This document shows, one piece after another, positions 26,541 to 35,843 of a stretch of 64,000 nt of DNA. Location: NCBI GenBank assembly GCA_045430275.1, contig JAILXU010000003.1, positions 124,001-188,000 on the forward strand. The letters run 5' to 3'. The notes below the pieces were generated by a model that had not been told where the DNA came from, searched no databases, and saw only the letters and a program-made list of their open reading frames with translations. A program made the translations under genes and the position numbers. Source of the stretch: Oceanobacter sp045430275 (GTDB taxonomy: Bacteria > Pseudomonadota > Gammaproteobacteria > Pseudomonadales > Oceanobacteraceae). Within the stretch, counting starts at the first letter, position 1; each line of letters starts with the position of its first letter.

Positions 26541-27446
26541 GTGAAAACTCTATCCGGATTGTTGATCATCGGGCTGATTCGCCTGATGTCGTTACTGCCG
26601 CTGTCGTGGGCACAGGCATTTGGACGTTTGTTGGGAACACTGCTGGGACTGTATCGCAACCGCTCGCGGGAAGTTGCGCGGGTGAATCTCAACATGGTGT
26701 ACCCGGACATGCCGGAGCCGCAGCGTCAGGCATTGCTAAAAGAAACCCTGCGCCAGAACGGCATGGTCGCTGCCGAAATGGGCACCTTCTGGGGCCGTAG
26801 CCCGGAGCGCTGCCTGTCGTTGATTCGTCAGGTACACAACCCGGAACTGCTGCAAGAAGCCGTTGCCAGCGACCAGGGCTTGCTGGTGCTGGCTCCGCAC
26901 ATTGGCAACTGGGAACTGCTGAATACCTACCTGATGGCGCACACCCAGATGACCATCATGTACAAACCGGCCAAGAATCCGGTGTTCGATCAATGGATGC
27001 GCCAGCGTCGGGAGTCCAGCGGCTCGAAACTGGTGCCGACCACCGCCGGTGGTGTACGCAGTTTGTTCAAGACGCTGCAACGCGGTGAGACCGCCGGATT
27101 TCTGCCCGATCAGGAGCCGGAACGACGCAGCGGCGTGATGGTGCCCTTTATGGACGTACCGACCCTGACGCCGCGCATGCCCTTTGAGTTGCTGCAACGC
27201 ACCAAAGCGAAAGCTCTGATGGTGTTTGCGGTACGCCTGCCCAACAGTGCCGGATTTGATATTCACCTGATGGAACCGGACGCAGACATCTACAGCAGCG
27301 ACCCGATGATTGCCAGCGAAGCCCTGAACCGCAGCGTGGAGCGCGTGGTGGCCACGGCTTCCGAGCAATATCAATGGACGTACAAACGCTTCAAGCGTCA
27401 ACCCGACGGTGTAAGCAACCCCTACCGGGTGGCTGGGGTGCCGTAG
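26541..27446 (+). CDS. Lauroyl/myristoyl-type lipid A biosynthesis acyltransferase (LpxL/HtrB family)
   Basis: Inner-membrane acyltransferase adding a secondary acyl chain to lipid A. The 301 residues start at GTG 26541 with an N-terminal hydrophobic segment. They contain the family motif H-x4-E in HIGNWE (120-125) and a downstream PDQEPERRSGV element. The position between glyQ and trkH/trkA is the same as that of a Pseudomonas HtrB-type gene, but acyl-chain specificity cannot be read from sequence. It converges on trkH with only 13 bases between stops. Confidence 0.88.
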   Translation: MKTLSGLLIIGLIRLMSLLPLSWAQAFGRLLGTLLGLYRNRSREVARVNLNMVYPDMPEPQRQALLKETLRQNGMVAAEMGTFWGRSPERCLSLIRQVHNPELLQEAVASDQGLLVLAPHIGNWELLNTYLMAHTQMTIMYKPAKNPVFDQWMRQRRESSGSKLVPTTAGGVRSLFKTLQRGETAGFLPDQEPERRSGVMVPFMDVPTLTPRMPFELLQRTKAKALMVFAVRLPNSAGFDIHLMEPDADIYSSDPMIASEALNRSVERVVATASEQYQWTYKRFKRQPDGVSNPYRVAGVP

Positions 27447-27459
27447 GGTGGGAAGCTGA

Positions 27460-28908
27460 TCAGCTGCGCCAGAATGCCGGGCTGATCAGTACCAGCAAGG
27501 TGAAGATTTCCAGACGCCCCAGCAGCATGGTGAACGACAGAATCCACTTGGCGGCGTCGGTGATGTTACCGTAGTGCGCTGCAACGTCGCCCAGACCGGG
27601 GCCGAGGTTATTCAGGCAGGCACCCACTGCAGAGAACGCGGTGACGTGATCCATGCCGGTGGCCAACAGCATGATCATCATGGTCATGTAGGTGAGCACG
27701 TACAGAGCGAAAAACCCCCAGACTGCATCCAGCACCCGTTCGGCCACCGGTGCGCCACCGATTTTGACCGGAATAATGGCGTTGGGGTGAACCAGACGTG
27801 TGATCTCGCGCCAGCCTTGCTTGAAGATCAGCAGTACTCGAATCACCTTCATGCCGCCGCCGGTGGAACCAGCACAACCCCCGATAAACGCCATCATAAA
27901 CAGCAGCACCGGCAGGAAGATGGGCCAGACCGAGAAGTCGGCGGTGCCAAAGCCGGTGGTGGTGGCAATGGAAACGGCCTCAAAGACGCCATAGCGAATG
28001 GAGTCGGGCAGGCTGTAGGTTTCGGTCAGCCACAGTGCTGGTACGGTTAGCACGATGCCGCCAATCATCACCGAGAAGAAGAACTTCAGCTCGGAATCCC
28101 GGAAGTAATGCAGGATCGAGTTGTAGCGCCAGGCGTAGAAATGCAGGGCAAAGTTGAGTGAGGAAATCAGCATAAAGAAGACCGCAATGGTCTCGATGGT
28201 GGCGCTGTCGAAGTAGCCCAACGAGGCATCGTGGGTGGAGAAGCCACCAATTGCAACGGTCGCAAAACTGTGGCCGATGGCATCAAACACCGACATTCCG
28301 GCAAACCAGTAGCCACCGGCACAGATGATGGTCAGGCCGAGGTAGATGTACCACAACGCTTTGGCTGTCTCGGTGATGCGGGGCGTCAGCTTGGAGTCTT
28401 TCAGTGGCCCCGGTGTTTCTGCCCGGAACAGCTGCATGCCGCCAATGCCGAGCATCGGCAGTACCGCTACCGCCAGCACGATAATCCCCATGCCGCCGAG
28501 CCACTGCAGTTGCTGGCGATACCAGAGAATGCTTTCGGGCAGGTCATCCAGCCCGGTCATGATGGTGGCCCCGGTGGTTGTCCAGCCTGACAGCGATTCA
28601 AAGAAGGCGTCGGTAAAACTCAGGTTGGGGCTGTCCGAGAGCATAAAAGGGATCGACCCTGACAGCGCCAGCACCAGCCAGAACAGCACGGTGATGACAA
28701 AACCATCGCGGGTGCGAAGGTCGGCACGAACCCGGCGCACTGGCAGCCAGATCAGCAAGCCAATGCCAAACGTCAGCCCCAGCGCCGCGCCAAAGGCGGG
28801 CAGGGCACCGTCGCTGTAAATCAGGGAAACCAGTATGGGCGGCAACATGGTCATGCTGAACAGCATCAGAAAAATGCCCAGTACGCGGGCAATTACAGTG
28901 GTATGCAT
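27460..28908 (-). CDS. trkH: Trk system potassium uptake protein TrkH
   Basis: Membrane pore of the Trk K+ transporter. The start at 28908 (MHTTVIARVLGIFLMLFS) gives 482 residues, the normal length; the open 19-codon extension upstream overlaps trkA. It has multiple transmembrane helices and four pore-loop repeats with filter-type glycines, for example SGWTTTGATIMTG, ATVAIGGFSTHD, SIATTTGFGTADF and GACLNNLGPGLG. Downstream of trkA on the same strand, 16 bases apart. Confidence 0.97.
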   Translation of the reverse strand: MHTTVIARVLGIFLMLFSMTMLPPILVSLIYSDGALPAFGAALGLTFGIGLLIWLPVRRVRADLRTRDGFVITVLFWLVLALSGSIPFMLSDSPNLSFTDAFFESLSGWTTTGATIMTGLDDLPESILWYRQQLQWLGGMGIIVLAVAVLPMLGIGGMQLFRAETPGPLKDSKLTPRITETAKALWYIYLGLTIICAGGYWFAGMSVFDAIGHSFATVAIGGFSTHDASLGYFDSATIETIAVFFMLISSLNFALHFYAWRYNSILHYFRDSELKFFFSVMIGGIVLTVPALWLTETYSLPDSIRYGVFEAVSIATTTGFGTADFSVWPIFLPVLLFMMAFIGGCAGSTGGGMKVIRVLLIFKQGWREITRLVHPNAIIPVKIGGAPVAERVLDAVWGFFALYVLTYMTMMIMLLATGMDHVTAFSAVGACLNNLGPGLGDVAAHYGNITDAAKWILSFTMLLGRLEIFTLLVLISPAFWRS

Positions 28909-28924
28909 GCAGTTATCCTGTGCC

Positions 28925-30298
28925 TCAGAAGAAACCAAGTCCGACCTGGAACAGGCGCTCGACATCAGCGATGTGGCGCTTGTCCATCACAAACAGAATC
29001 ACGTGGTCGTCGGATTCAACCACCACTTCGGAAGTGGCCATGATCACTTCATTACCACGCACGATGGCACCGATGGTGGTGCCGGGCGGTAGCTGGATTT
29101 CCTTGATCGCGCGGCCCACCACGCGGGAAGAAATCTTGTCACCATGGGCGATGGCTTCAATGGCTTCGGCTGCACCGCGTCGCAGAGAGTGAACATTTAC
29201 TACGTCGCCGCGCCGGACATGTGTGAGCAGGCTGCCAATGGTGGCCTGTTGTGGCGAGATAGCGACATCAATGCTGCCACCCTGCACCAGATCGACGTAG
29301 GCGGCCTTGTTAATCAGCGTCATCACCTTGCGGGCACCAAGTCGTTTAGCCAGCAGCGAGGACATGACATTAACCTCATCATCGTTGGTCAGGGCGCAGA
29401 AGACATCGGTATTTTCGATGTTCTCTTCTTCCAGCAAGGCTTTGTCGGTGGCGCTGCCCAGCAGCACCACGGTCTTGTCGAGGTTCTCACTCAGGAAGCG
29501 GGCACGTTCAGGGTTGTGTTCCAGCAGCTTGATCTGGTAAGTGCGTTCCAGTGCCTTGGCCAGTCGATAGCCAATATTGCCACCACCGGCAATGATGATG
29601 CGCTTGTAGGAATCCTCAGCCCGGCGCAACTCGGCCATGACCTTGCGGATATGGGTATTGGCGGCGATAAAGAAGACTTCGTCGTCGGCTTCAATAATGG
29701 TGTCGCCTTTTGGTTCAATGGCCTTGCCTCGACGGAACACGGCGGCTACACGGGTATCCACATCGGGGCGGTGATTCTTGAGCTGCTGAATGGCCTGGCC
29801 AACCAGTGGCCCGCCATAGTAAGCCCGTACCGCCACCAGTTGAACGCGCTCATCGGCGAAGTCGAGTACCTGTAGGGCACCGGGATATTCCAGCAAGCGG
29901 CGCACGTAGTTGGTGACCACTTGCTCTGGCGAAATAAGCACGTCAATGGGAAAGGAGTCGACCCGGAACAACTCGGGTTGCTTGAGGTAGGCAGCGGAAC
30001 GAATGCGGCTGATTTTGGTGGGCGTACGAAACAGGCTGTAGGCAATCTGACAGGCCACCATATTGGTTTCGTCGGAATTGGTGACGGCCACCAGCATATC
30101 GGCGTCATCGGCACCGGCCTGACGCAAGACTTGTGGATAAGAACCCTGACCAATCACCGTTTTGATATCAATCCGGTCTTGCAGCTCGCGCAGCCGGGCC
30201 TGATCGGTATCCACTACGGTAATGTCGTTCTGTTCAACCGCCAGGTTCTCGGCCAACGTGCCGCCGACCTGACCAGCGCCCAGAATAATGATCTTCAT
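28925..30298 (-). CDS. trkA: Trk system potassium transporter regulatory subunit TrkA
   Basis: Cytoplasmic NAD(H)/ATP-binding gating ring for TrkH. The 457 residues contain two RCK units. The first nucleotide-binding motif is GAGQVG (7-12), and the second is GGGNIG near residue 240 within IIIAGGGNIGYRLAKALE. Each is followed by a TrkA-C-type domain. Cotranscribed with trkH and lying downstream of rsmB, as in Pseudomonas. Confidence 0.98.
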   Translation of the reverse strand: MKIIILGAGQVGGTLAENLAVEQNDITVVDTDQARLRELQDRIDIKTVIGQGSYPQVLRQAGADDADMLVAVTNSDETNMVACQIAYSLFRTPTKISRIRSAAYLKQPELFRVDSFPIDVLISPEQVVTNYVRRLLEYPGALQVLDFADERVQLVAVRAYYGGPLVGQAIQQLKNHRPDVDTRVAAVFRRGKAIEPKGDTIIEADDEVFFIAANTHIRKVMAELRRAEDSYKRIIIAGGGNIGYRLAKALERTYQIKLLEHNPERARFLSENLDKTVVLLGSATDKALLEEENIENTDVFCALTNDDEVNVMSSLLAKRLGARKVMTLINKAAYVDLVQGGSIDVAISPQQATIGSLLTHVRRGDVVNVHSLRRGAAEAIEAIAHGDKISSRVVGRAIKEIQLPPGTTIGAIVRGNEVIMATSEVVVESDDHVILFVMDKRHIADVERLFQVGLGFF

Positions 30299-30332
30299 CT
30301 CGAAGCACCTCCCTGGTCAGTCACCTGACGGG

Positions 30333-31676
30333 TCACTGACTCTCCTCCGAATGTTTGGTTAACAGGGCATAGTAGAACCCGTCGTGACCATCAATGGTTG
30401 GCAATAACTGTACACCGGTCTCGGCGACATTGCCTGCCACGGCCAGTGTTTGCGACCGGGCGTCGGGGTGTTGCTGCAGAAAGTGCTCAATTTGCTGGCT
30501 GTTTTCTGCAGGCAAGACCGAGCACGTTGCGTAGAGCAATCGGCCACCGGGTTTCAGCATCGACCAGCATTGGCTCAGAATCTGTTGTTGCAACTCGGCC
30601 AGAGCCGCAATGTCTTCGCGCCGACGCAGTAGCTTGATGTCCGGATGGCGTCGAATCACGCCCGTCGCAGAGCATGGCGCATCCAGCAGAATGGCGTCAA
30701 AGGGTTCGCTATCCCACCATTGGCCGGGTTGACTGGCGTCAGCTTCCACGACATGCGCTTGCAGCTTCAGGCGGGCGAGGTTTTCGTGAATGCGTGGAAT
30801 GCGTTTGGCTTCCAGTTCGACAGCGGTCAGGTCAATGTCGGCTTGTTCGGCCAAATGACAGGTTTTGCCACCGGGAGCAGCGCAGGCATCGAGGATGCGC
30901 TCACCGGATTGAGGAGCCAATAGCTCGGCGGCCAGTTGGGCGGCTTCGTCCTGAACGCTGCAACTGCCGTCTGCAAAGCCGGGCAGTTCGGTGACGTTTT
31001 GGCTTTCAAGTAAGTACACACTTTGCTGTGACAGCTCACCCTGGCGATACCCGACACCTGCCCGCTGCAGTTTTTCCTGATAATCCTGGCGTGTTTGCTG
31101 ACGAGCGTTGTTGCGCAGGCACAGCGGCGCAGGCTGGTTGTTGGCCTCCAGAATCTGTGGCCATTGATCAGGCCAGGCGCTGGTGAGCATCTTGACCAGC
31201 CACTTGGGGTGGCTGGTGGCGGTGACAGGGTTGTTGCTCAGTGGTGCCAGCAAGGTTTCCTGTTCGCGCAGGTAACGGCGCAGACAGGCATTGATGATGC
31301 TGCGGCGATTGCCAAAGCCGAGCGCATCGGTGGCTTCAACCGTGGCATGCACTGCCGCGTGGGCTGATTTTTGCTGGATCTCCAGTTGGTACAGACCCAC
31401 GATCAACAACGAATGCAGCACTTCGCTGTTGCCGTCGAACGGTTGGTCTAACAACATTTTGGCGATGGCGTTCAGGCGTTGCCAGTAGCGACAACTGCCC
31501 AGCAACAGATCACGCAGAAAGCCATGCTCACCGGGATCGACGGGGCGTTCCAGCTCGGACAGCAGCGTATTCAGCGATTGGCCCTGAGTGACTTTCATCA
31601 GCCCCAGTGCCGCCTGGGCACGTGGGTTGTCGCTGGAGTTGGGACGGGTGCTGCGTTGTTGCCAGATAGTGCTCAA
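30333..31676 (-). CDS. rsmB: 16S rRNA (cytosine967-C5)-methyltransferase
   Basis: Methylates C967 of 16S rRNA. The 447 residues have an N-terminal NusB-like RNA-binding domain and a C-terminal Rossmann methyltransferase. The latter has DACAAPGGKTCHLAE as the SAM site and the two catalytic cysteines in DAPCSATG (Cys335) and ATCSV (Cys385). The ATG at 31676 overlaps the fmt stop by four bases, supporting this start and translational coupling in the def-fmt-rsmB string. Confidence 0.97.
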   Translation of the reverse strand: MSTIWQQRSTRPNSSDNPRAQAALGLMKVTQGQSLNTLLSELERPVDPGEHGFLRDLLLGSCRYWQRLNAIAKMLLDQPFDGNSEVLHSLLIVGLYQLEIQQKSAHAAVHATVEATDALGFGNRRSIINACLRRYLREQETLLAPLSNNPVTATSHPKWLVKMLTSAWPDQWPQILEANNQPAPLCLRNNARQQTRQDYQEKLQRAGVGYRQGELSQQSVYLLESQNVTELPGFADGSCSVQDEAAQLAAELLAPQSGERILDACAAPGGKTCHLAEQADIDLTAVELEAKRIPRIHENLARLKLQAHVVEADASQPGQWWDSEPFDAILLDAPCSATGVIRRHPDIKLLRRREDIAALAELQQQILSQCWSMLKPGGRLLYATCSVLPAENSQQIEHFLQQHPDARSQTLAVAGNVAETGVQLLPTIDGHDGFYYALLTKHSEESQ

Positions 31677-32638
31677 GAGTGTGCCTCGGCAGGGTCAAAT
31701 TGCTGTCCAGAGATAAAGCGGTCGGGTTGGCCATTCAGAATATCGCGTACGGCCATGGCTTTTTTACCCGGTAACTGAATGCGTGTCAGTCGAAGTGATT
31801 GGTCACTGCAAGCAACGTCCAGGCCGTCAGGTGAAACCGCCAGTACGGTGCCAGGAGCAGTATCTGGCGACGCACTGGATGGGAGCAACTGCGCTTCCAG
31901 CACACGAATGCGATCCCCTTTCATGGCGGCAGCGGCCACCGGGAACGGATTGAAGGCGCGAATACGGCGCTCCAGCGTGGCCGCAGGCAGCGTCCAGTCG
32001 AGCCAGGATTCGTGCTTGAGCAGCTTGTGGGCGTAGTTGGCGAGGCTGTCGTCCTGCACTTCTGGCTCCAGCTTGCCTTGCTCCAGCAAATCCAGTGTGG
32101 CCAGCAGTGCGTCCGGGCCTTGTGCCGCCAGACGGTCGTGCAGGCTGCCGCCAGTTTCGTCGGCGTTCAGAGGCAGGTGAGTCTTGTAGAGCATGTCACC
32201 GGTATCCAGACCCGCGTTCATCTGCATGATGGTGATGCCGGTTTCGGTGTCACCGGCTTCGATGCAGCGCTGAATCGGTGCTGCGCCGCGCCAGCGTGGC
32301 AGCAGTGAACCATGAACATTCAGACAGCCGTGTTTGGGCGTGTCCAATACGCTCTGAGGCAGCAGCAGGCCGTAAGCGACCACGATCATCACATCGGCAT
32401 TGAGCGCTGCGAGGGCCTGAACGTCGGCGTCGTCCTTGAAGTTCAGCGGTTGATAGACCGGAATCTCATGCTCCAGAGCGACTTTCTTGACGTCACTGGC
32501 TTGCAGCTTTTTGCCCCGGCCCGCCGGGCGGTCTGGCTGAGTGTAGGCGGCAATGACGTTATGCCCGGATGCCACCAGTGTCTGCAAATGGATGGCGGCA
32601 AACTCCGGGGTTCCGGCAAAGACGATGTTCAGAGCCAT
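31673..32638 (-). CDS. fmt: Methionyl-tRNA formyltransferase
   Basis: Formylates initiator Met-tRNA using 10-formyl-THF. The 321 residues carry the formyltransferase core SLLPRWRGAAPI (111-122), catalytic-type Asn107, His109 and Asp145, and an OB-like C-terminal domain. Its start ATG overlaps the def TGA by one base (TGATG), so deformylase and formyltransferase are translated together. Confidence 0.98.
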   Translation of the reverse strand: MALNIVFAGTPEFAAIHLQTLVASGHNVIAAYTQPDRPAGRGKKLQASDVKKVALEHEIPVYQPLNFKDDADVQALAALNADVMIVVAYGLLLPQSVLDTPKHGCLNVHGSLLPRWRGAAPIQRCIEAGDTETGITIMQMNAGLDTGDMLYKTHLPLNADETGGSLHDRLAAQGPDALLATLDLLEQGKLEPEVQDDSLANYAHKLLKHESWLDWTLPAATLERRIRAFNPFPVAAAAMKGDRIRVLEAQLLPSSASPDTAPGTVLAVSPDGLDVACSDQSLRLTRIQLPGKKAMAVRDILNGQPDRFISGQQFDPAEAHS

Positions 32639-33159
32639 CAGCGTTGCCCCTGCTTGGCTTCCAGCTTGTGCTTTTTGACCAGCTTGTCCTTGATGCGCTT
32701 GCGCTTGAAGGCAGACACGTAGTCCACCATCAGCTTGCCGTCCAGATGATCCAGTTCATGCTGAATGCAGACGGCCAGCAGACCCCGGCACTCCAGCTCG
32801 AAGGGCTGACCGTCTTTATCCAGTGCCTTGACCAGACAATGCTCGATGCGGGTCACGTCTTCGTAAAAACCGGGCACCGACAGACAGCCTTCCTGCATGG
32901 TTTCCGGTTCGCCGTCGAGAACGTCGACCGTCGGGTTGATAAACACCAGCGGCTCTGACTTGTCTTCACTGACATCTATGGTAATGATGCGCTCGTGAAT
33001 GTTCACCTGAGTGGCTGCGAGGCCGATTCCGGGCGCTTCGTACATGGTTTCGAACATGTCGGCAACAATGGTGCGAACCCGTTCATCAACTGTTTCGACC
33101 GGTTTCGCTACAGTACGGAGTTGCGGGTCGGGAAATTCCAAGATATCCAGTATGGCCAT
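32638..33159 (-). CDS. def: Peptide deformylase
   Basis: Metalloenzyme removing the formyl group from nascent proteins. The start at 33159 (MAILDILEFPDPQLRT) gives 173 residues. All three motifs are present: GIGLAATQ (44-51), EGCLS (90-94, metal ligand Cys92) and QHELDH (133-138, metal ligands His134 and His138, catalytic Glu135). A longer in-frame start at 33183 adds eight residues with no family match. First gene of def-fmt-rsmB. Confidence 0.98.
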   Translation of the reverse strand: MAILDILEFPDPQLRTVAKPVETVDERVRTIVADMFETMYEAPGIGLAATQVNIHERIITIDVSEDKSEPLVFINPTVDVLDGEPETMQEGCLSVPGFYEDVTRIEHCLVKALDKDGQPFELECRGLLAVCIQHELDHLDGKLMVDYVSAFKRKRIKDKLVKKHKLEAKQGQR

Positions 33160-33359
33160 AGATCTGCTGTACTTATAGAACAAATGAGTGGTGGCTTGTT
33201 AATATAAAAGCCGCTGTTTTTGGCTGCGCTCTGATGGGTTGGTTTCAATGACATCAGAATGTGGCGGTATATTCAGAGCGTCCTGTGATTGAACGCGCCG
33301 CGTGAAACCAGATCGTTCGTACGCAATCCGCAATGTCGGAATAATAAAGGGAATAGAGG

Positions 33360-34415
33360 ATGAGCAAAACCTTCAAGCGCCTGCTGATTACCGGGCTGTT
33401 CGTGCTGTCGGCCAAGGTCAGCGCCCTGACGTTGTTGCCGGACGCGCCGGAACAGTACGTTGTCAAGAAAGGCGATACCCTTTGGGCCATCTCCGAACGG
33501 TTCACCAGTAACCCCTGGCAATGGCCGGAAATCTGGTACATCAATGAACAGATTGATAACCCGCACCTGATTTTCCCCGGCGATGTGCTGGGCCTGATGC
33601 AGATTGATGGCCAGACCCGTGTGGGCGTGGTTCGTCGTGGTGTGGCCAGCCGTACCATCAAGCTGAGTCCGGGGCTGGTGAAGCTGCAACCGGTTGCCCG
33701 TATCGAACCGATTGAATCGGCGATTCCGGCCATTCCGGTGGGGGCAATTCAGGGCTTCCTGCGTGATCACCGGGTCGTGACCCAGGAAGATATTCAGGAT
33801 GCCCCTCGCATTCTGTCCGGTGATGACAACCATCTGGTGATGGGGGCGGGCAGCCGTGTGTACGCACGCGGTAATTTTGATGATCGTACCTCCGCCGCCT
33901 ATGGCATTTTCCGTCGCAGTCAGTTGTACACCGACCCGGAAACCGATGAGGTGCTGGGGCTGGAAGCGCTGGACATCGGTCTGGCACGGGTAGAATCCCT
34001 GGAAGGGGACATTGCGACCATGAGTCTGGAACGTACCAACCAGCAGGTTGTGATTGGTGATTTGCTGCTGCCAACCGAAGATCGGGATCTGGTAACGCAA
34101 TTCTTCCCTAAAAGCCCCAAGCGCAAAATGGAAGGCCGCATTCTGGCGGTGTCCGGTGGTGTGACTCAGGTCGGCCAGTTTGATGTGGTGGTGATCAACC
34201 GGGGCGAGCGCGATTATCTGGAACCCGGTGACGTGCTGGTGATCAAGAAAATGGGTGCGGTAGTGTACGACCGCATCGCGGGTGAAAAAGTACGTCTGCC
34301 GGAAGAGCGGGCGGGCACCATGATGATTTTCCGTACCTTCGGCAAACTGTCTTATGCGCTGGTCATGCGTGCGACGCGTGCGTTGCGTGTGGGGGACAAG
34401 TTCGAGTCGCCTTAG
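33360..34415 (+). CDS. LysM peptidoglycan-binding protein, TsaP-like
   Basis: A 351-residue exported protein with a signal peptide (about 1-22, ending VSALT) and one LysM domain at about 32-78 (YVVKKGDTLWAISERF through IFPGDVLGL). A long beta-rich C-terminal region follows. It is divergent from def and upstream of dprA. In Pseudomonas the gene at this position is TsaP, which anchors the type IV pilus secretin to peptidoglycan. Synteny and architecture suggest the same role here, but no pilus genes are in view. Confidence 0.85.
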   Translation: MSKTFKRLLITGLFVLSAKVSALTLLPDAPEQYVVKKGDTLWAISERFTSNPWQWPEIWYINEQIDNPHLIFPGDVLGLMQIDGQTRVGVVRRGVASRTIKLSPGLVKLQPVARIEPIESAIPAIPVGAIQGFLRDHRVVTQEDIQDAPRILSGDDNHLVMGAGSRVYARGNFDDRTSAAYGIFRRSQLYTDPETDEVLGLEALDIGLARVESLEGDIATMSLERTNQQVVIGDLLLPTEDRDLVTQFFPKSPKRKMEGRILAVSGGVTQVGQFDVVVINRGERDYLEPGDVLVIKKMGAVVYDRIAGEKVRLPEERAGTMMIFRTFGKLSYALVMRATRALRVGDKFESP

Positions 34416-34420
34416 TATTA

Positions 34421-34481
34421 GTACAACGTGGAGTACAGATTCAGTACAGGTGTAGTACAAAGTGTAGTACGGAGCTGGTAC
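34421..34481. repeat. Helically phased GTAC array
   Basis: Six GTAC tetramers start at 34421, 34433, 34444, 34455, 34467 and 34478, spaced 12, 11, 11, 12 and 11 bases. Most sit in the context AGTACA or AGTACG. The array begins just after the LysM gene stop and ends about 100 bases before dprA. The phasing puts every copy on the same face of the helix. No known element is recognised. Confidence 0.6.
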
Positions 34482-34505
34482 AGCATCTGTCCAGAATTAG
34501 CTCTG

Positions 34506-34524
34506 GCCCGATTATGAATCGGGC
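34506..34524. repeat. Hairpin upstream of dprA
   Basis: Perfect inverted repeat GCCCGATT / AATCGGGC with an ATG loop. No U-run follows, so it may be an operator or a leader hairpin, or a weak terminator for the LysM gene. Confidence 0.4.
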
Positions 34525-34583
34525 ATGGATTAACACAAAAACCGAAAGAGCGTCTGCTCTCTCACACGGATGGATTCAAGCTT

Positions 34584-35732
34584 ATGGAAGAGCTGCTGTT
34601 CGCCTGGTGGCGACTCAAACGATTGCCCGGCGTGGGCAATATCACCCTCAATCAGTTGCGTCAGCAACTGTCCTCCCCTTCTGAATTACTGCAACTGGGC
34701 GCTGATCAACTGCTGTCATTGGGCCTGAAGACCGAACTGGCCGAGCGCTGGGAGCAAGAAACTGGTTCAGACCCAACGTTTGATCACTTGCTGCACTGGT
34801 CTGCTCAGCCCGATCAGGGCATCTTGCTGGCGGGCACCGACGGCTTTCCAGATGCTCTGGCTGTGCTGGATGATGCCCCGACCTTTCTGTGGTGGCGAGG
34901 ATTGCTGGATACACTGGAATACCCGGCCATTGCCATGGTGGGCAGCCGTAATCCCAGTCCGTACGGCCGGGAATGGGCAACCCAATGTGCCGCTGATCTG
35001 GCCAAAGCCGGTTACTGTGTGGCCAGCGGTCTGGCAATTGGAATTGATGGCGCAGCGCACCGGGGCGCATTGCAGCAAGGTCGCACTCTGGCGGTACTGG
35101 GTTCGGGCATTGATGTGGTGTACCCCAAACGTCACGGCGGTTTGATGAACGAGATTGCATCCAACGGCTTGCTGTTGTCAGAATTTCCGTTAGGCACCGA
35201 ACCTCGGGCACCGCACTTTCCGGCCCGTAATCGCATTGTCAGTGGCTTGTGCCGAGCCGTGGTTGTTGTGGAAGCCGGGTTGCCCAGTGGCTCGCTGATC
35301 ACCGCCAAACTGGCGGCTGAGCAAGGCCGCGACGTCATGGCGTTACCGGGCATGATCAGCAATCCGCTCAGTCGCGGCTGCCACCAGTTGATTCGTGACG
35401 GGGCGGTGCTGGTGGAGTCGGCAGAGCAGGTACTGCAGGAAATCGAGGGCTTTCAACTGGCACCGCCGCCGCAGCGAGTGATGGGCCGGGGCACCTCGGG
35501 CACACGTCAGCGTTCGGTTGCTACGGCTCAAGTGGCCACGCCTGCCCCAAAACCGACCGCTTCCGGCAAGGTGCCGAGTCCGGTGGAGCAGATCGACTTC
35601 AACACCACCAGCGTCGATGTCATTGCGATCCGCTCCGGCATGGCAATTACCGATTTACTGGTGAGCTTGCTGGAGCTGGAAATGGACGGCTGGGTCAGCA
35701 AGGAGCCGGGAGGCTATCGACGCCTGCGCTGA
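34584..35732 (+). CDS. dprA: DNA-processing protein DprA
   Basis: Protects incoming single-stranded DNA and loads RecA during natural transformation. The 382 residues have an N-terminal SAM-like helical region (LPGVGNITLNQLRQQL) and a Rossmann-like core with GSRNPSPYG starting near residue 120. GLAIGIDGAAHRGAL and LGSGIDVVYPK follow, then a C-terminal winged-helix part. It follows the LysM gene and precedes tsaC, the conserved order. Confidence 0.96.
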   Translation: MEELLFAWWRLKRLPGVGNITLNQLRQQLSSPSELLQLGADQLLSLGLKTELAERWEQETGSDPTFDHLLHWSAQPDQGILLAGTDGFPDALAVLDDAPTFLWWRGLLDTLEYPAIAMVGSRNPSPYGREWATQCAADLAKAGYCVASGLAIGIDGAAHRGALQQGRTLAVLGSGIDVVYPKRHGGLMNEIASNGLLLSEFPLGTEPRAPHFPARNRIVSGLCRAVVVVEAGLPSGSLITAKLAAEQGRDVMALPGMISNPLSRGCHQLIRDGAVLVESAEQVLQEIEGFQLAPPPQRVMGRGTSGTRQRSVATAQVATPAPKPTASGKVPSPVEQIDFNTTSVDVIAIRSGMAITDLLVSLLELEMDGWVSKEPGGYRRLR

Positions 35733-35843
35733 GTGATCATTCGCCCGGAGCGTGATCCAGCTCGGCTTCCGGCCGGGTTCACTTGTTGCAACGCGGCGCT
35801 TGGGGTACCGTTCCGGCGATACTTGCCGCAAGAGACTTCTGCC

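Noticed and set aside
34421..34481. GTAC array as a CRISPR
   Set aside because: The repeat unit is only about 4-6 bases with 11-12 base period; CRISPR repeats are much longer and no cas genes are present.
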